Shown: in pieces, positions 37,258-50,095 of the stretch | Position numbering within the stretch: the stretch's first letter is position 1 | Layout: every line of letters begins with the position of its first letter | NCBI GenBank assembly: GCA_003008705.1 | Contig: PDUO01000031.1 | Coordinates: 124,001 to 188,000 of the forward strand | Reading direction: 5' to 3' | DNA: 64,000 bases | Source of the DNA: Pezicula radicicola | Lineage: Eukaryota > Ascomycota > Leotiomycetes > Helotiales > Dermateaceae | Translations under genes and position numbers: made by a program | Notes under the pieces: model-generated | Databases searched by the model: none | What the model saw: only the letters and a program-made list of their open reading frames with translations | What the model was told of the DNA's origin: nothing

Positions 37258-39319
37258 ATGGCTTCGGTGTTACTTCAGGCAGTTCCTCAAGCTGCAATCT
37301 ATGCTTTCCCTGCTGCTATCGCTGCAGGTGCCTATGTCAACGCGAAATTGGGCATAGGAGCTGATTTGACGACGTGGAAGACTGAGAAGGAATGGGAAGC
37401 AAGACTGGGACAACGGTTGCAGGAGTTCGAGGGACGATGTACATTATGGGGGATGCTTGATGCGGGGAATCCCGAGGCGGAGATGTTGTGGTTTGAGGGG
37501 AGAACTTGGACATACGGTGCTTTGAAGATCGGTACGTTGCTTCTTAGGGGGGATGACTTTCTAGGATGTTTACTGATGAAAATAGAGGTCAATAAATTTG
37601 CGAAAGTTCTACAGGAGAATGGTGTTGGGAACAATGATTTCGTGGCTGTCTTTACGACAAACTCGCCAGAGATGGTTGTTGCGATATTGGCTATTTCAAG
37701 ACTTGGAGGTGTTGCAGCGTTGATAAATACGAATCTTCGAGGTTAGTAAGCCTTCTACGGATTTCATAGAACATCGAGAATGCTGACTTTAGATTTGAAC
37801 AGGAGATACCTTTACTCACTGCATGTCTGTGTCGAAAGCCAAACTCATTATATCGTCCCCTGACCTAACACCCTACGTCGTCGTCGACGGCTCCTTTCCA
37901 CACCTCTCCCTAAACTCCGGGTCTTTCGACACAATACCACCGTTCTCCTCGTCACCGGAAACCCCCTTCCCAATAGCCATCCAAAAAATCGACCTCCGCT
38001 CACCCTCCCACACGGAAATCGCCACTCCAGCACCTCCCCAAACCCCAGCAGATCTCTCAGTCCTAATCTACACATCCGGCACAACAGGACGACCAAAAGC
38101 CTGCGCAATTCGCAATCTCCAGATCTTCGTCGTCGCAAACCCCCACACACAAGATCTCCGCCCACCACATACCGGAAACCTAAGGACATACTCAGCACTT
38201 CCTCTTTTCCATGGAACCGGTTTCTTCACTGGTGTAGGCTACATGCTAGGTACAGGCGGAACCCTCTGTCTATCCAGAAAATTCTCAGTATCCCGCTTCT
38301 TCAAAGAAGTCCATGATAGCCGCGCAACACGAATTCTCTACATCGGAGAACTATGCCGATATCTCCTCGCATCTCCCCCTTCAAAATACGACAAAGATCA
38401 CAAATGTATAGTCGCAGGCGGAAATGGATTACGTCGAGAAATCTGGGACGAATTCAAAGAACGTTTCAACATACCGGAGATTAGAGAATTCTACAGAAGT
38501 ACCGAAGGAATAGCCAAATTTGATAATTTCGGAAGGGGGGCTTGGGGAGCAGGACGTGTAGGATTCGCAGGTCCAATACGGCGTCGCTTAGAAACCGATA
38601 CTTTTCTCATTCGTTGCGACCCCGATACTGGTGATCCGATTCGAGATCCCACGACGGGATTGTGTATTAAGTGTAAACTTAATGAACCTGGTGAAGCTAT
38701 TGGAAGAGTGAAGAATCGGAAGATGATTACTGAGTACCTTGGAAATGAGAAAGCGACCGAGGAGAAACTGTTACATGATGTTTTTAAGAAAGGAGATATT
38801 TGGCAGAGGATGGGTGATTTACTAGTAATGGCTGAGGATGGATGGGTGAGGTTTCATGATCGGATTGGTGATTCTTTTCGTTGGAAAGGAGAGAATGTCT
38901 CTGCGGGTGAAGTTCGCGATTTAATCTGTGAATTACCTAATGTTCAGGATGCAGTGGTGTTTGGTGTTCGATTATCTAGATATGATGGCCAAGCAGGAGC
39001 TGCAGTTGTCGTACTCAAGAGTTCAACAGCCGCGGAAAGAGAAGTGTTTATGAAGGGATTATACAAGAGATTGAGGGAGGAGAAAGGTTTACCGGCTTAT
39101 GCTGTTCCTAGACTTGTTAGGATTGCGGAGAGTATTGGGACTGGTGTTACGTTTAAACAGGGGAAGGGGGATGAGGCGAAGAAACCTTGGACACCGGAGG
39201 CTTATAAGGGGGGGAAGGAGAGTTTGTATTGGTTGGATGGGAGGAAGGGTCAGGAGGTTTATAGGATTTTGGATGGGGAGGCTTGGGGGGGTATTGAGAG
39301 TGGGAAGGCTAAGTTGTAG
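37258..39319 (+). CDS. FAT1: Very-long-chain acyl-CoA synthetase / fatty acid transport protein
   Basis: It activates (very) long-chain fatty acids to CoA esters with ATP and, in the FATP family, couples this to uptake. Three exons (37258-37531, 37586-37741, 37803-39319) with 54- and 61-bp introns agree in phase and give 648 residues. Seen: a hydrophobic N-terminus (about residues 5-30), the AMP-binding P-loop YTSGTTGRPK at 233-242, the FYRSTEG segment, and GDLLVMAEDGW with FHDRIGDSFRWKGENVSAGEV at 481-514, the FATP/VLACS signature. The protein ends in AKL, a type 1 peroxisomal targeting signal, so it is likely peroxisomal and matches the adjacent thiolase. The symbol is by family; the true yeast orthologue relation needs a tree. 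Confidence 0.93.
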
Positions 39320-39897
39320 ATGGTGGAGGAGTGGTTGAGAGGTGGGCGTTTTGGAGTTTAGACTTCCTTACTTTTTTTTTCTCTTTCAATGTACGAGTAG
39401 ATATACAGTTTTGGCTATTGCTATATCTACCTGCCTTTCCCTCTTAATGAATCAATACTACAACTTGTTGAGCTTCACTTACCAACCATAGACTCACCAA
39501 ACTTTCCTCTTTAAGCCGGCTGAATATTTTATCCTTCAGCCTTCCCTTCCACGAATTAGAGGATTAATAGGAAAGTTGAAGAATAACTAGATACTAAAGG
39601 TCAAGTCTATCTTAAAAAGAGGTAAACGAAATTGGTGGATAGAATAGTGACAGGAAGGCTACTATAGCAATATGTATTTTAGAAAAAGAGTAAAGAAATA
39701 GGAGTTTGATTGAGGTAGTTCCTCGGTTAGGTGGCTTACTTAGAGACTTTATTACTTATATCCAGCAGATCACTTAGAAAGTCAAGAAATCCCAAAGAGA
39801 AGGCTGATTCTCGATAGGCATATAGAACATCACCGGGCTCATGAAGAATATTCACCTTGCCTTCCAATTCCTCAGTATGTCTAGATACAGCTAAATA
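39320..39897. other. Convergent intergenic spacer
   Basis: This is the 3' region between the acyl-CoA synthetase and the 2OG oxygenase. A T9 run (about 39371) lies just after the synthetase stop. No gene is seen. Confidence 0.5.
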
Positions 39898-41073
39898 TTA
39901 TGCTCCAGCCTTCGCCCTATTAGCCCTCCAAGCATAATAATCTCCTGCCCTCATAGGCTCATACTTAGCCGGATTAGCCTCACTAACACAAGTAGGAACC
40001 GCCTCAATCATACTCTTCCTATCAAACCCAAAGAAAAACGGACAGGAATATCTCTCAGCACCACTCTTATTATGAACCCGATGAACAGTCGAAACAAAAT
40101 AGTCATTCGTCTGCCTCATAAAACAATCAGCAATATTAATAACGAAAGCCCCCTCAATAGGTTTAGCTTGAATCCATTCCCCATCCTTATTTAAAACTTC
40201 GAGTCCACCGGACATATCCTGAGTTACGGTGGTAAAACATTCGAAATCGGTATGTGCACCTATTCCATCTTGTTCTTCATCTGATGCTTCCTGATGCGGA
40301 TAATGTAATATTCTCATTCCTGCTTCTGGTCGCTTGATGAAGGTATCGAAGTAGGTTTCTGGGAGGTGAAGTGCTAAGGCGAAGATTCGTGTCATTTTTC
40401 GTGAGAAGTTGAGCATTTGGGTGTGGTATTCGAAGAGGGTTTCTTTGAACCCTGGGACGTCTGATTCTGTGGGCCAGATGTTGATAGAGGGTTCGTTTAT
40501 GTCTTGTGTTTCTGGGTCGAATTTTGCGTCGTAGGCCCAGTTGAAGGCTTCGCAGAGATCTGTTCTTACTTGTTAGTCATGCTTTGCATGGCGTGATTGG
40601 AGTAGTGCACCTTTCTTGGCTCTCTTATTCCTAGCGTAATGTTCCATTGGGTGATAGCCTACGAACTCATTGGGAACCAAGCCTGTGAAGACTTCCATCT
40701 TCTTCTCGTTCGGTAGCTGAAAGAATTTCTTGGCAGCTTCGAATGAATTTGCTACATATTTTGGATCTACGCCCTTCATCACAAAGGTCAGAAAGGTCCT
40801 AAGAGATTGGTTTTGGTTACTTACGTGGTTGATCGCGTAGAAGAAACCAATTTCATGGGCTGCTTTTCGGATTTCTTCTGCTACCTTCTTGCGCTCCTCC
40901 AAATCTTCACTATACATTCCCCTTACATCAATAACTGGAAGTGATTCCACGCTCTTGGTATTGTTGGATTTGACATGCAGTACTTGTCCATTTTGCATGG
41001 TTATTGTCGTTCCTGCTGATGGCTCTATTGCCGTCATGGGCTCGGTGATATTGCATACTCTTGGACCAGGCAT
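39898..41073 (-). CDS. 2-oxoglutarate/Fe(II)-dependent oxygenase (IPNS-like)
   Basis: It belongs to the isopenicillin-N-synthase-like dioxygenases, which use 2-oxoglutarate, O2 and Fe(II) to hydroxylate or desaturate small molecules. Exons 41073-40825, 40773-40611 and 40559-39898, with two 51-bp introns, agree in phase and give 357 residues. The N-terminal DIOX_N part shows LPVIDVRGMY and GFFYAINHG. The metal triad is His240 and Asp242 (HTDFE) with His297 (TVHRVHN); Arg307 in ERYSCPFF would bind 2-oxoglutarate. All key residues are present. An alternative Met at 41037 is possible: the first residues lie antisense to a transporter remnant, so the extreme N-terminus may be new sequence. No biosynthetic partner is adjacent. 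Confidence 0.92.
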
Positions 41074-41500
41074 TACGCCATTTGTAAGAATGGGTTCTAA
41101 GTTCCCGAATGGAATTGAAATGCTGATTGGAATATAGGTTGGTGTTTCTGGATATATTGTTTACGTTGGTGGACTCTGGTACCTCAGCAATACCGGAAAA
41201 GCAGCATTCCCCTACTTCTCCCCCGTCTGTATCGGTATCTCAGCAGGACTTATCTTATTCGCAATCTACACTTTGGCAATTTGTAATTATTTATTTCTAG
41301 GTACATTGACTAATGATCCTATTAAAGGAAGTTATTTCGCTGGGGGTTTTAGAGCTTGTTTGGCTGCTGGTGAATCGGTGGTTTTTGGCTTGGATAGTTT
41401 GAGAATTCCTTATGTTAAGGAGGCGGGAATTATTTTTTGCATTTTATTTGGGTATATGGCTTTTTTGGTTGTGGAGGTGACGAAGCATTTTTGGAGGTGA
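41014..41500 (+). pseudogene. UNC93-like (MFS) transporter remnant
   Basis: Plus-strand frames encode consecutive transporter-like segments. One is GSVILHTLGPGITPF, ending at a donor GTAAGA at 41089. The next runs from acceptor ATAG at 41137 and holds VGVSGYIVYVGGLWYLSNTG, AAFPYFSPVCIGISAGLIF, KGSYFAGGFRACLAAG and the final segment to stop 41500. The G-x-GYxxYVGGLWYxxxTG and GISAGLxF patterns resemble fungal UNC93-like major-facilitator proteins. Neither the N-terminal helices nor the C-terminal half is present, so this is a fragment of roughly a third of the protein. Its left part is antisense to exon 1 of the 2OG oxygenase. Confidence 0.5.
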
Positions 41501-44500
41501 ATGTTGTTGTTCCTAGTCATGTTTTGGAGGAAACGGGAAGGCGGGTCGACGGGGTTGAGGTTCGGGTTTTGGAGGGTAGGAAAGAGGATATTGGACAGGG
41601 GCATGGGGATGTGATGCCTGAAGGTGTTGGTAATGGTAAATAAGACTTAATACTCTCCCTTTTGCTGGTATAATCAAGATAAAATGAGTAAGTTCAATTA
41701 TCAGGTTGGTATAAGTTGCTCAATAAACCTTTCAAGACTGCAACTTGTCTTACCAGACCCTCCAAAACTCCAAAGTTGTCTTCCAAACCAAAAGCACTAT
41801 TGCAACCATCCGAAAGCTCCTCAAAGTATACAACAATGTCCTCCAATGGAAAAGACTAGTGCAATAGAGGCTAGAGTGGAGCCTGTGGAATCTGTCGAGG
41901 GCACTAGCATTTATGATCTGCAACTTACTCGAGGTCGTGGTCGCCCACGCAGGCGGGAACGCGAAGAGACTCATGCACCATTTGGAGAGCCCACTTCTCG
42001 TGCCTTCGCTCTCGCATTCAAAGCCAGTACCCCGATCTTCTCCATGCCCTCAGCACGATGCTCTTAGAAAAACTTAATCTTTTCTTCGACGAACCTCGTC
42101 TGTTGTCTCTTCTACTGAGGTAAAGAAAGAGAGCTATATTGACAATCGTATATGAGGCGGCAATACTCTTTCAACTAGCAACAATGTAGCTACATGAATT
42201 TCTAGCCTACAGAATGGAATTGAAGAGCTTCGTGGGTAGAGGTGCTGTGGAAGTAACTAGTACATAGTGATAACCTGCGCCATTCTTCTCAATATACAGT
42301 CTTTAGCATACTTTGAGCTCAACAACTTGGGAGTCTCAAGCATTTTTTTTCCGTACTTGTATTAAGAAGCTAGAGCTCTGGAAGGAGCCTTTTGAAGGAC
42401 TCACCTCCAAGTCAAGTGGTTTAGTAAAGTAATGAGTACAGGATTGAGTACCTAACAAGTTATTGGAAGAAATAATATTACAAATTATTTTGAGGTATTT
42501 GGTTATGCTGTGTGAAATCTCGAAATAAAAATGATCATGTGTCCATGGATCAATGGTAGACTCCTAGTATGCTCAAGGGAGACCTGTGCAAAAGGTACCC
42601 GATGATGTCGCCACTCACAATTTTGAACAAGCACCTTCTGTTGCCTACCAACCTTTTACGCAGCTTCTCAAAGAGCGTCAATCTGACTTTTCAAAGCCTC
42701 TCCTGACAAAGAAGAGTCTCCTACACAATGATTCGAGAATCTATTTTTGAACACCATTTTTCTACGGCCTGCCTCTCTCTTGGGGTGCACTGAGCAGAGC
42801 ACTTGGTCACAAAGATCTTCGAAGTGACTAATCTGCTATTGTTCACATCGTCGCAATACAGCCATATGTGTAAGTCTCTCTCTCAAAGTCCTGTGGCTTC
42901 CGACATGAGCTACAGGCAGGGGCAAGCAGTGCAGCTGACAATGAAAAACTCGATCTTGTTGTCATGATCCGCAAGCTTGAACTCAGCCCTCATCTGCTCC
43001 CAGCCTTCCATTGGTTTTCGACACATCGTGTACTGACTTCCGCTCCCCAGTCCTCAAGAATGGGTGAATCCAACACTTCAAGGCCCATCAGCCACAGCCA
43101 GGAAACATCTATACAATTGTCGATATCAGCAGAGAGTTGGAGACAAAACCAGCCCTTCTTGACGACTAGAGTTTGGTCAGCCTAACGTGGAGGTGACAAC
43201 AAGGTAAGGTATGTTTCCAATCCCTGAATTGGTTTCATTGCTCCAAGCAGGCCAATGCTAACGATCTGTAATAGTATCGGACTGCAATGACTCCTCCGAG
43301 AGAAAGAACAACGTACCAAAAGTTCCCGCACTGCGCGATCCTGCATTCTTTGCAGCTCCTTCGAACCCTACGGCACCCTTCCTCCTGATTCTTGTCCCAG
43401 GACAGATACACTTTGATGGTACCTCAGGAGTGGCAATTTTCAATGGTTGGAGCTGGCGGAAGTTTGAGAACTAATAATCGCAAAAGAACCTCCACATCAT
43501 GATCTTAAGCTCTGTGCTTCAGCGCCGGCATTCGAGGTCGCTGTGTTCAAGAGCTTCGGCAACAGACCAGAAGTCGGGCTCTTTGACGGTACGATCGAGA
43601 CTGGCATTTACAAGATGGAGTTATATTCCGTTACTACAAGCACTTATCCCAAGAACCACTCTCAACGGTGAACAACTTGGACGACAATAAGTTTTCTTTC
43701 AGCAATTTTCGTCCGTACGAAGTAAAGATTCATCGCTGCTCATATAACAACTTCTAGGGACATATGGAAAGCTGCAGACATCGAGAATCTGTAGAGGCTC
43801 ATCGTGCTATTGATGCAGGCAGGAGAAACACTACTAGAACCATGGGTATAATAGCCACAAGGTGGCACACAAGGAGCAAGAGCTTTGTGGTTTGGTTTTG
43901 AGCAAGAATATATTCTTGTCTTTCGAGCGTTAGCCATACTAGTGCTGATCCAACTTGCTCGTATACTTATGGTAATTTTACAATCCTGTTAGCTTTTCAG
44001 TCTCTGTTTCACAAACATGCTAAACCCTCCTCAGGTCAATCTTAGAGAAGTTCACTAGCCTGAAATTGAGTCTGAATGGAACCCTTGCTTCCAAGGCTAT
44101 GCTCATGCCATGTAAGCCTTGTAGCTTTAAGGTCTTAGAGCTTAAAGGGGCAATTCTGTAATTTAGCCTTCAGGGTACAAATCCCTCTCCCCTCCTTCTC
44201 CTCTGCTCTTTGCTGCTGCTAATATTTCGTAGTTACAAAAGAAAACGCTCATCCACCTACTGCTTCTTCATAAAACCTAGCACCGCACGCAAAATGCGAC
44301 GGAATCCATCCGAGTCCTCGCATTACCAGCCTAGAGAGAGGGCGTGAAGCCCGGAGACTAATAGTACCGAGATCCCCTCATTCAGGGCTACACATTGCCG
44401 CTGTCATATATCTGGCCTGTCATTGGTTTCCACGGTCCACAAGGTCCATACCCAACACTAAGACGGGGGGTTCAGGCCTTTGCGAGGGAATGTACGTGAT

Positions 44501-46972
44501 CTTGTTAGCCAGTGGGAAGTTGGAACTTGGGACTATTAGCCTCAAACGCAAGTAAATTCTACCCCGTGATTTTGTCCTTGAGCTAGGTCCAGGTAGTCAT
44601 ACTAATGCAGTCATGTAGATTCCGCGTATCATCACCCAAATCCGATAGGAGCCCTATGAGGCATTCCTACATCACTCGCCGAGTCACCTATTAATTGAAC
44701 TCGCAAGTGTGAATAACGAAAATGGGCATTGTAAAGATCAAAGCGCAGTTCCTCCCTCTCTTAACAATCAAGGAGTGCCACGAGTGGAAATTTTGAGGCA
44801 CTGCTTCTTAAAAATAATGGATTCTTTGACTCGTGTTTTAGTTTGACAATATCCTAACTAGAACGGTGGAGGTCAAAGCACAAGCAGCTTTTCCCTCTCC
44901 TGGCCAACACGAGAAAATGTCACGATTGCTGACTTCCAACCAATGTCAAATCAAGAGAGTCTAATTTCTCGCTTTTGCATGGAATTGCCTATATGTCGAT
45001 CGATACCGAATGAAATACCGTGGAAACTTGAGGCTTGGACCTCTGTTTTCTGAGGGATTTCGGTTTGTGCTAGTCGGATCAATACATCGCTTCTTATCAA
45101 TTCCGCCTTCGAGTCGCCTTTGCTCACCTGAGCCCGGCTGGACCTCAAGGAGTTATGGAACGAGCGGAAGGTGACCCCCTTGGACTCCTCAGCTACTACT
45201 ACCACCTACTAAAATTAGAAGAACAATATCAAGGGGCCGGTTCTAGATCACTGTCAACGAAAGTCTCACGAAACGGGACGACCAACTGTGAACTTCACAA
45301 ATTCATTCATACAAGACAAGGTATAATCCTCAAATTGGATTAGGAGTAAGGTCCATACCAACGTTTCGTTTGCCATAGGAGCAGGGAATTTCATAGCAGC
45401 AAGAGTTAAGAGAACCGCGAGTCAGCACGAGGCAAAGTCACCTCAGGACGACCTATACTTGTTCTTGCTTTTGAGATTTATGCGGCTTTAACTTGACGGC
45501 CCAGAAGAGACGTAGGATGTTTTAGGGCTCAGCTTAGTGCCTCCCAGAATTGTATTGGTACAATCACGGTGGCCAATGCTATTTGAACTAGCTTAGGGGA
45601 CCGGAAATAACCCTAGGGAGCGCATACAATAGTAATACGCAGATAGTCTTTCATCTTTATTGATCTTTCTTTGCCTTAGCTATTAGAATCAAGCACTATT
45701 CCATGGTTCCTACCAAGCCAATTATTCTTTAGTATTCCGTCAACTATATCTTTTCTCTATTCTAGATTAGCAATAGACCTTGGCCTAGCAAACCCTACAT
45801 AGCAAAGGTTCCCAAGAATATAGCGTTCACTAGATCTCAGAATAGCCCTACAATATACGAACTATATCCATTTTTCAAGTCAAATCAAGTGACAGTTGTA
45901 CTAGAAAGTATTAAACAAAAAGCTTATTTATCAGAGTCCTAAAAACTATAGTACAACGGCGCATTACCATTTTTGACATTAGAAGCGAAGGAATTATCTA
46001 CGCCAACAGTATTATTACAGTAACGTTCCCATCCTTCTCAGATTGCAGTCCCCTAAGTACAGTGAAGATGCTCCTACTCGACGGCTCAATCCATAAGATT
46101 CCCTGACCATAGAGATATATCCAATGTCTATTCCATTGCCGATAATAAGCAGGAGGACCGCCGTTCCCTGGCAGCTACAGTGACGGATGCTACGTCAGCG
46201 AAGCCTACAGTCCCAACGACAAGGAAGCTAAAAGGGCCCGACGGGGAGAAATTTATATTTAGTGCCTAGGAACGCGTTATATCTGACCACTGCTCTATCA
46301 CTTGGAGCAGCTGAGGGAAATAGGAGAGGCGTCGCACTTGCTGACCCCTTGCATCATTCACTCGGCAAGCGGTAGTCGTATATATATGGAGCTAGTTACT
46401 CATAATAGTATATCTGCAGGAGTTTTGACCATTGAAGGATAGTGTCTATTCCGAAGGTGGTGGACATCGAAGCGCTATGCCGCTCTATACTTACATCTTA
46501 GTGCGTATAGTCACGTGATACACCCCATCTACTGATGTTATATTAAAGGCTTGCACGTAATACTATTAGTTAGCTCTTTGTATAATAGTCCGCTAGATTT
46601 CTTAGTTAGAAAATTATCTACATTTTACTCTTTAAAATCACACTGTGTCCCTACGCACACGCACAGTTATAGGTTACTCTTATGGATTACTCAACAAAAG
46701 TTAATCCCTAGAGATCTTAGTATACGCGATAGTATTTCAGAAGGAGCAGAAACATTTCTATAAAGGCGTTCTGCATTATGTCGTTCTGTTGTGCGTTTGT
46801 CAAAGAAAACGGTAGCTTCGCGGAGGCCAAAAAAATCGTCTGGATAAGTAATCCGAAAAAATTATACATGGCTGACCTGTGCTCAGATTTTTGGTCATAG
46901 AACTTTTGCTTGGTTTGAATTCCTCAAATTCGGACCTGGCAAACTATGAAAAGCTCCATCTCTTGACACCAA
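41501..46972. other. Gene-poor, decayed region
   Basis: No intact gene was found. A basic, low-complexity plus-strand frame (41684-42067, ending in an RGRGRPRRRE motif) may be a remnant. Near 43885 the plus strand reads WFGFEQEYIL, the glutamine-synthetase signature, and near 43183 it reads RGGDNK, but no continuous homology joins them. About 45640-45800 and 46540-46760 are AT-rich, as in mutated repeats. Confidence 0.35.
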
Positions 46973-49900
46973 TTAACGCAGCTTCTCCTCCCTTGCCCAC
47001 TGCTCATCCGTATGTCCATGCACATTTTTCAAATACTTATTGAAATCTCCGGCAATCTTAATGTTATATTCAAGATGATCCCACGTTAGGGTTTCCTTCT
47101 TATACAAAGCCAGTTGTCGGGCGGTCATGAGCGCATTCCGTATCTCTCGCCCATTCATCTCTTGATCCGCCAACTCATCAATGTGCAACTTGATCTCATC
47201 GATATCGACATCTTCCCCGTCTTCTTGCAGCATGTCAAAAAAATTTTGCCAGATCTTTTTTCGAGATGCGGGGGTTAGGTTAGGATAATGAAGCGCGAGT
47301 TGCATTCTTGAGCGAAAGGCTTCGTCGAAGGTGCCGATGCGATTACTGGTAAGGATGAGAATACCTTCGTAGTATTCAAGGATGCGGAGGAAAACTGTAA
47401 TTACTTAGATATTGTTGCACTAGCGAGGGAAAGTAGAATTGACCTGATACTAAGCTGTTCCGTTCAAGGTCAGATAGGCTCCGTTCTTCAAGAAACACAT
47501 CTGCCTCATCCAGCAGAAGCACTATGTATATAATTTAGCACTAATAAGGTAAGTTATCTGTTGGACGTACCGCAATTCCACGTCTTTCCTAGATACAGAA
47601 TTGTCTGCAAGTACTTTTCGACAGCCTCGGTGTTAGTTCCGATATCACCACACGTGACCCGATACAATGGCATTTCCGCGAACTCGGCGACACTAGTTGA
47701 TCACATTCAGCAGATGATAAAGAATATACTTACGCAGCACTACACACTACATATAAGGAGGAATATTACATACCTTTCTGTGTTTCATGTTAGCACAACA
47801 CCAATTAGAATGAACACGAAACTCACCAGCTGTTAAAGTCTTACCCGTTCCAGGTCCACCATGCAACAGAATAATAAGACCATTTCCCTTTGACGCAATT
47901 ATGTCGTCTCTTTTTAGTGCGGGGTTTGTGCCCTGTCTCTTTCTATGCTTCGAAGCTCGGACCATGACAAGGGCTTTTATCAAGTCTTTAGTCTTCGATG
48001 GGAGTACCAGTCTCTCAAATGCATCTTTGTTCCAAGATACGTCGCCAACATTGTCAACATAGAGATTAACTATCCAAATTAGTTACAAATCATGCTAGAA
48101 GTATATAGTTGCACCAACTCACCCCACTTCTTATCCTGTATAACGAAGCCATGAACGTTAGGCGGCATCATATAGAAGTCCTCTTCAATAGGAACAGAGT
48201 CTTGCTGTAGCGTGGGTGGTCGGCGATCGTGAATCGAGGTGAGAGGCACCTGTTCTTTCTGGAACACAGGAGCCTCGGGATGAAATCTCCGGTAAGTGCG
48301 GTAGTCAACCATACACCTTGTCGCAACCTTGATGAGATTAATAATAATTCATTTACCAGTCAAGATAAAGTAATCAAAGAGTACCTTACATGATTCTCAT
48401 CCTTCATAATATCCCACCCAGTGTACGATACATAATGTTGAAATCTGAGGTTCCAGAATCTTTGCCCACGGCTCTTCAAGTGGCTGCGGAGGTCTTGTGG
48501 TGCATATTTTATTGGATACACAGACAGTTGTTGTATTGGAATCGCACCGTCAGCGTATCCTTGTCCCACAACCGATAGAGTAATGCTCTTTCTCCAGAAC
48601 TGCAATCCGTCAAAAGTCCATCCCCAACAATGTAGCGTGAGACCAGAAGCAGTCAGAGGACATGAATGCAACGTATATGCAGTATATGTACCCTGGGTGC
48701 AAGATAAAAGAATATCACCAGGGCAGAATAGAAGGTCGAGTGAAGATCGATTTGTTTTCTCGTGGCGAAATAAGTCATCTGCCTGTCTGTATTGGACCCC
48801 GCAAGTTCCCTCGACGTAATCAAGAAGAGCTGAGATCTGGCTCCTAATGGAAGATCTGCAGGTTTGGGCATATTCTAAGAGCAAAGACCGGTGGTGATAC
48901 ACAAAACGGTACGGCGGCATAAATACCAGGGATCCAAGTCTCCAGTCATGAGGCACGGAAGGATCTTCGGGGTCGCACATCGCTATACTCCTTATGACTT
49001 TCTCCAGACTTCTTGATATGATTGATATGAATTCTTTATACTCCCCTTTATCCTTAGTCATCATTGTTAATTTAGGAAATACTGTTTTTCGATGCCTAGG
49101 TGCATGCTGACGAGAGTTCTTGCAATGGTATCCTCTGAAGACAAGGAAGCTGGCTCTCTCCTTCGTAGCGGATATATATCTTTTTAAATCAGGAACTGGG
49201 ATATGACCTGAGAAATGTCGAGATGTGACTCCAGAATCCTGACTCTTGAAGGGTACGTCTTCATAAAATTCTGCAAAATGATGGTCTAGAGTGTCTGTGT
49301 CTCGATCAGAACACATTATTCTGCACAGTATTCGATATTGCATTGCATGGCTCCAAAGGCGTGAGACCTCCTCAAGACTTGGTTCTCTGCTTTCGTGTAT
49401 TGGATCTGGCGCAGGTAAGGCGATTGATAGATCCTTATTCTCACCCTCGCCATCGTGATCAGAATAATCTATGTCGGAGTCCGAGGTAGACGGTGACTCA
49501 GGATTTGAGATAGGATTCGTTTGCACCTCTTTGAGCAATTCATTCTCTCTCGCTGTTAAGGGTCTCAACATCCTTCGAAAGACGACCTTATTTGAAGTCA
49601 GCAATTATAGTCCCTATGGTTGAAGAATTAGGTTATGTAAAATATATTATTACTTACTTCATGCTTAGATTGGGACAGGTCTGAGGACGGCATTTCCGAT
49701 CCATCAGCAATCAACAATTCCGTATTAGAGTCGATTTCTATTTGAGGTGCTGAATCGAGCCTAGCCTCATCCTCTAGTTCTTCCCTTAATCTCGCCCTCG
49801 CGTCAGCTTTCAAGCCAGCGTTACGCTTAGCCTTAGGTACTTTTGAGACGGGGTCGATTAAAACAGCCTTGTCCCAGCCGTTGATCAGTGAATATTCTCG

Positions 49901-50095
49901 CCTTGGCTCAATCTTAAGGTGAGACTTTACAGCCAAAGACTCCAATTTTTTTTCCAGAGACTTCAAGTTAGACTCCTCGACGGCTGATATGCCTAGAGTC
50001 CGGTCTTGAGAAATGGTTGAATTGACGAGGAAATCCGAGGATGGTGGTGGTAGAGTTCGCGGTGGCGCAGGTGGTGGAGGTGAGTCTAATTCCAT
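46973..50095 (-). CDS. AAA+ ATPase with DUF7025 region, eight exons
   Basis: Exons are 50095-49658, 49586-48390, 48327-48123, 48069-47827, 47777-47774 (4 nt), 47692-47571, 47521-47444 and 47394-46973. They agree in phase and give 902 residues. The first 146 residues are disordered: a poly-Pro start (6-12), a coiled-coil-like stretch and an acidic tail. Then comes the fungal DUF7025 region (about 270-560) and a C-terminal AAA+ module: Walker A GPGTGKT at 685-691, Walker B LLLDEAD (Asp741, Glu742), sensor ILTSNR (Asn780) and Arg-rich FRSRMQ. All ATPase residues are present. The 4-nt micro-exon completes the conserved TAESVAEFAEMPLY segment after Walker A. Family members are common and uncharacterised in filamentous fungi. 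It is divergent from the DUF7708 gene. Confidence 0.93.

Noticed and set aside
37848..38198. Basic Arg-rich minus-strand frame
   Set aside because: Antisense shadow of the acyl-CoA synthetase exon; no independent support.
41290..41310. Intron inside the UNC93-like remnant (GTAATT...CTAG)
   Set aside because: Only 18 bp, too short for splicing, and the frame reads through without it.
46551..46763. Transposase N-terminal fragment in AT-rich DNA
   Set aside because: Resemblance to pogo/Fot helix-turn-helix segments is too weak to name an element.
48360..49604. Stand-alone 414-codon gene
   Set aside because: It is exon 2 of the AAA+ ATPase gene with flanking intron sequence; splice phases join it to exons 1 and 3.
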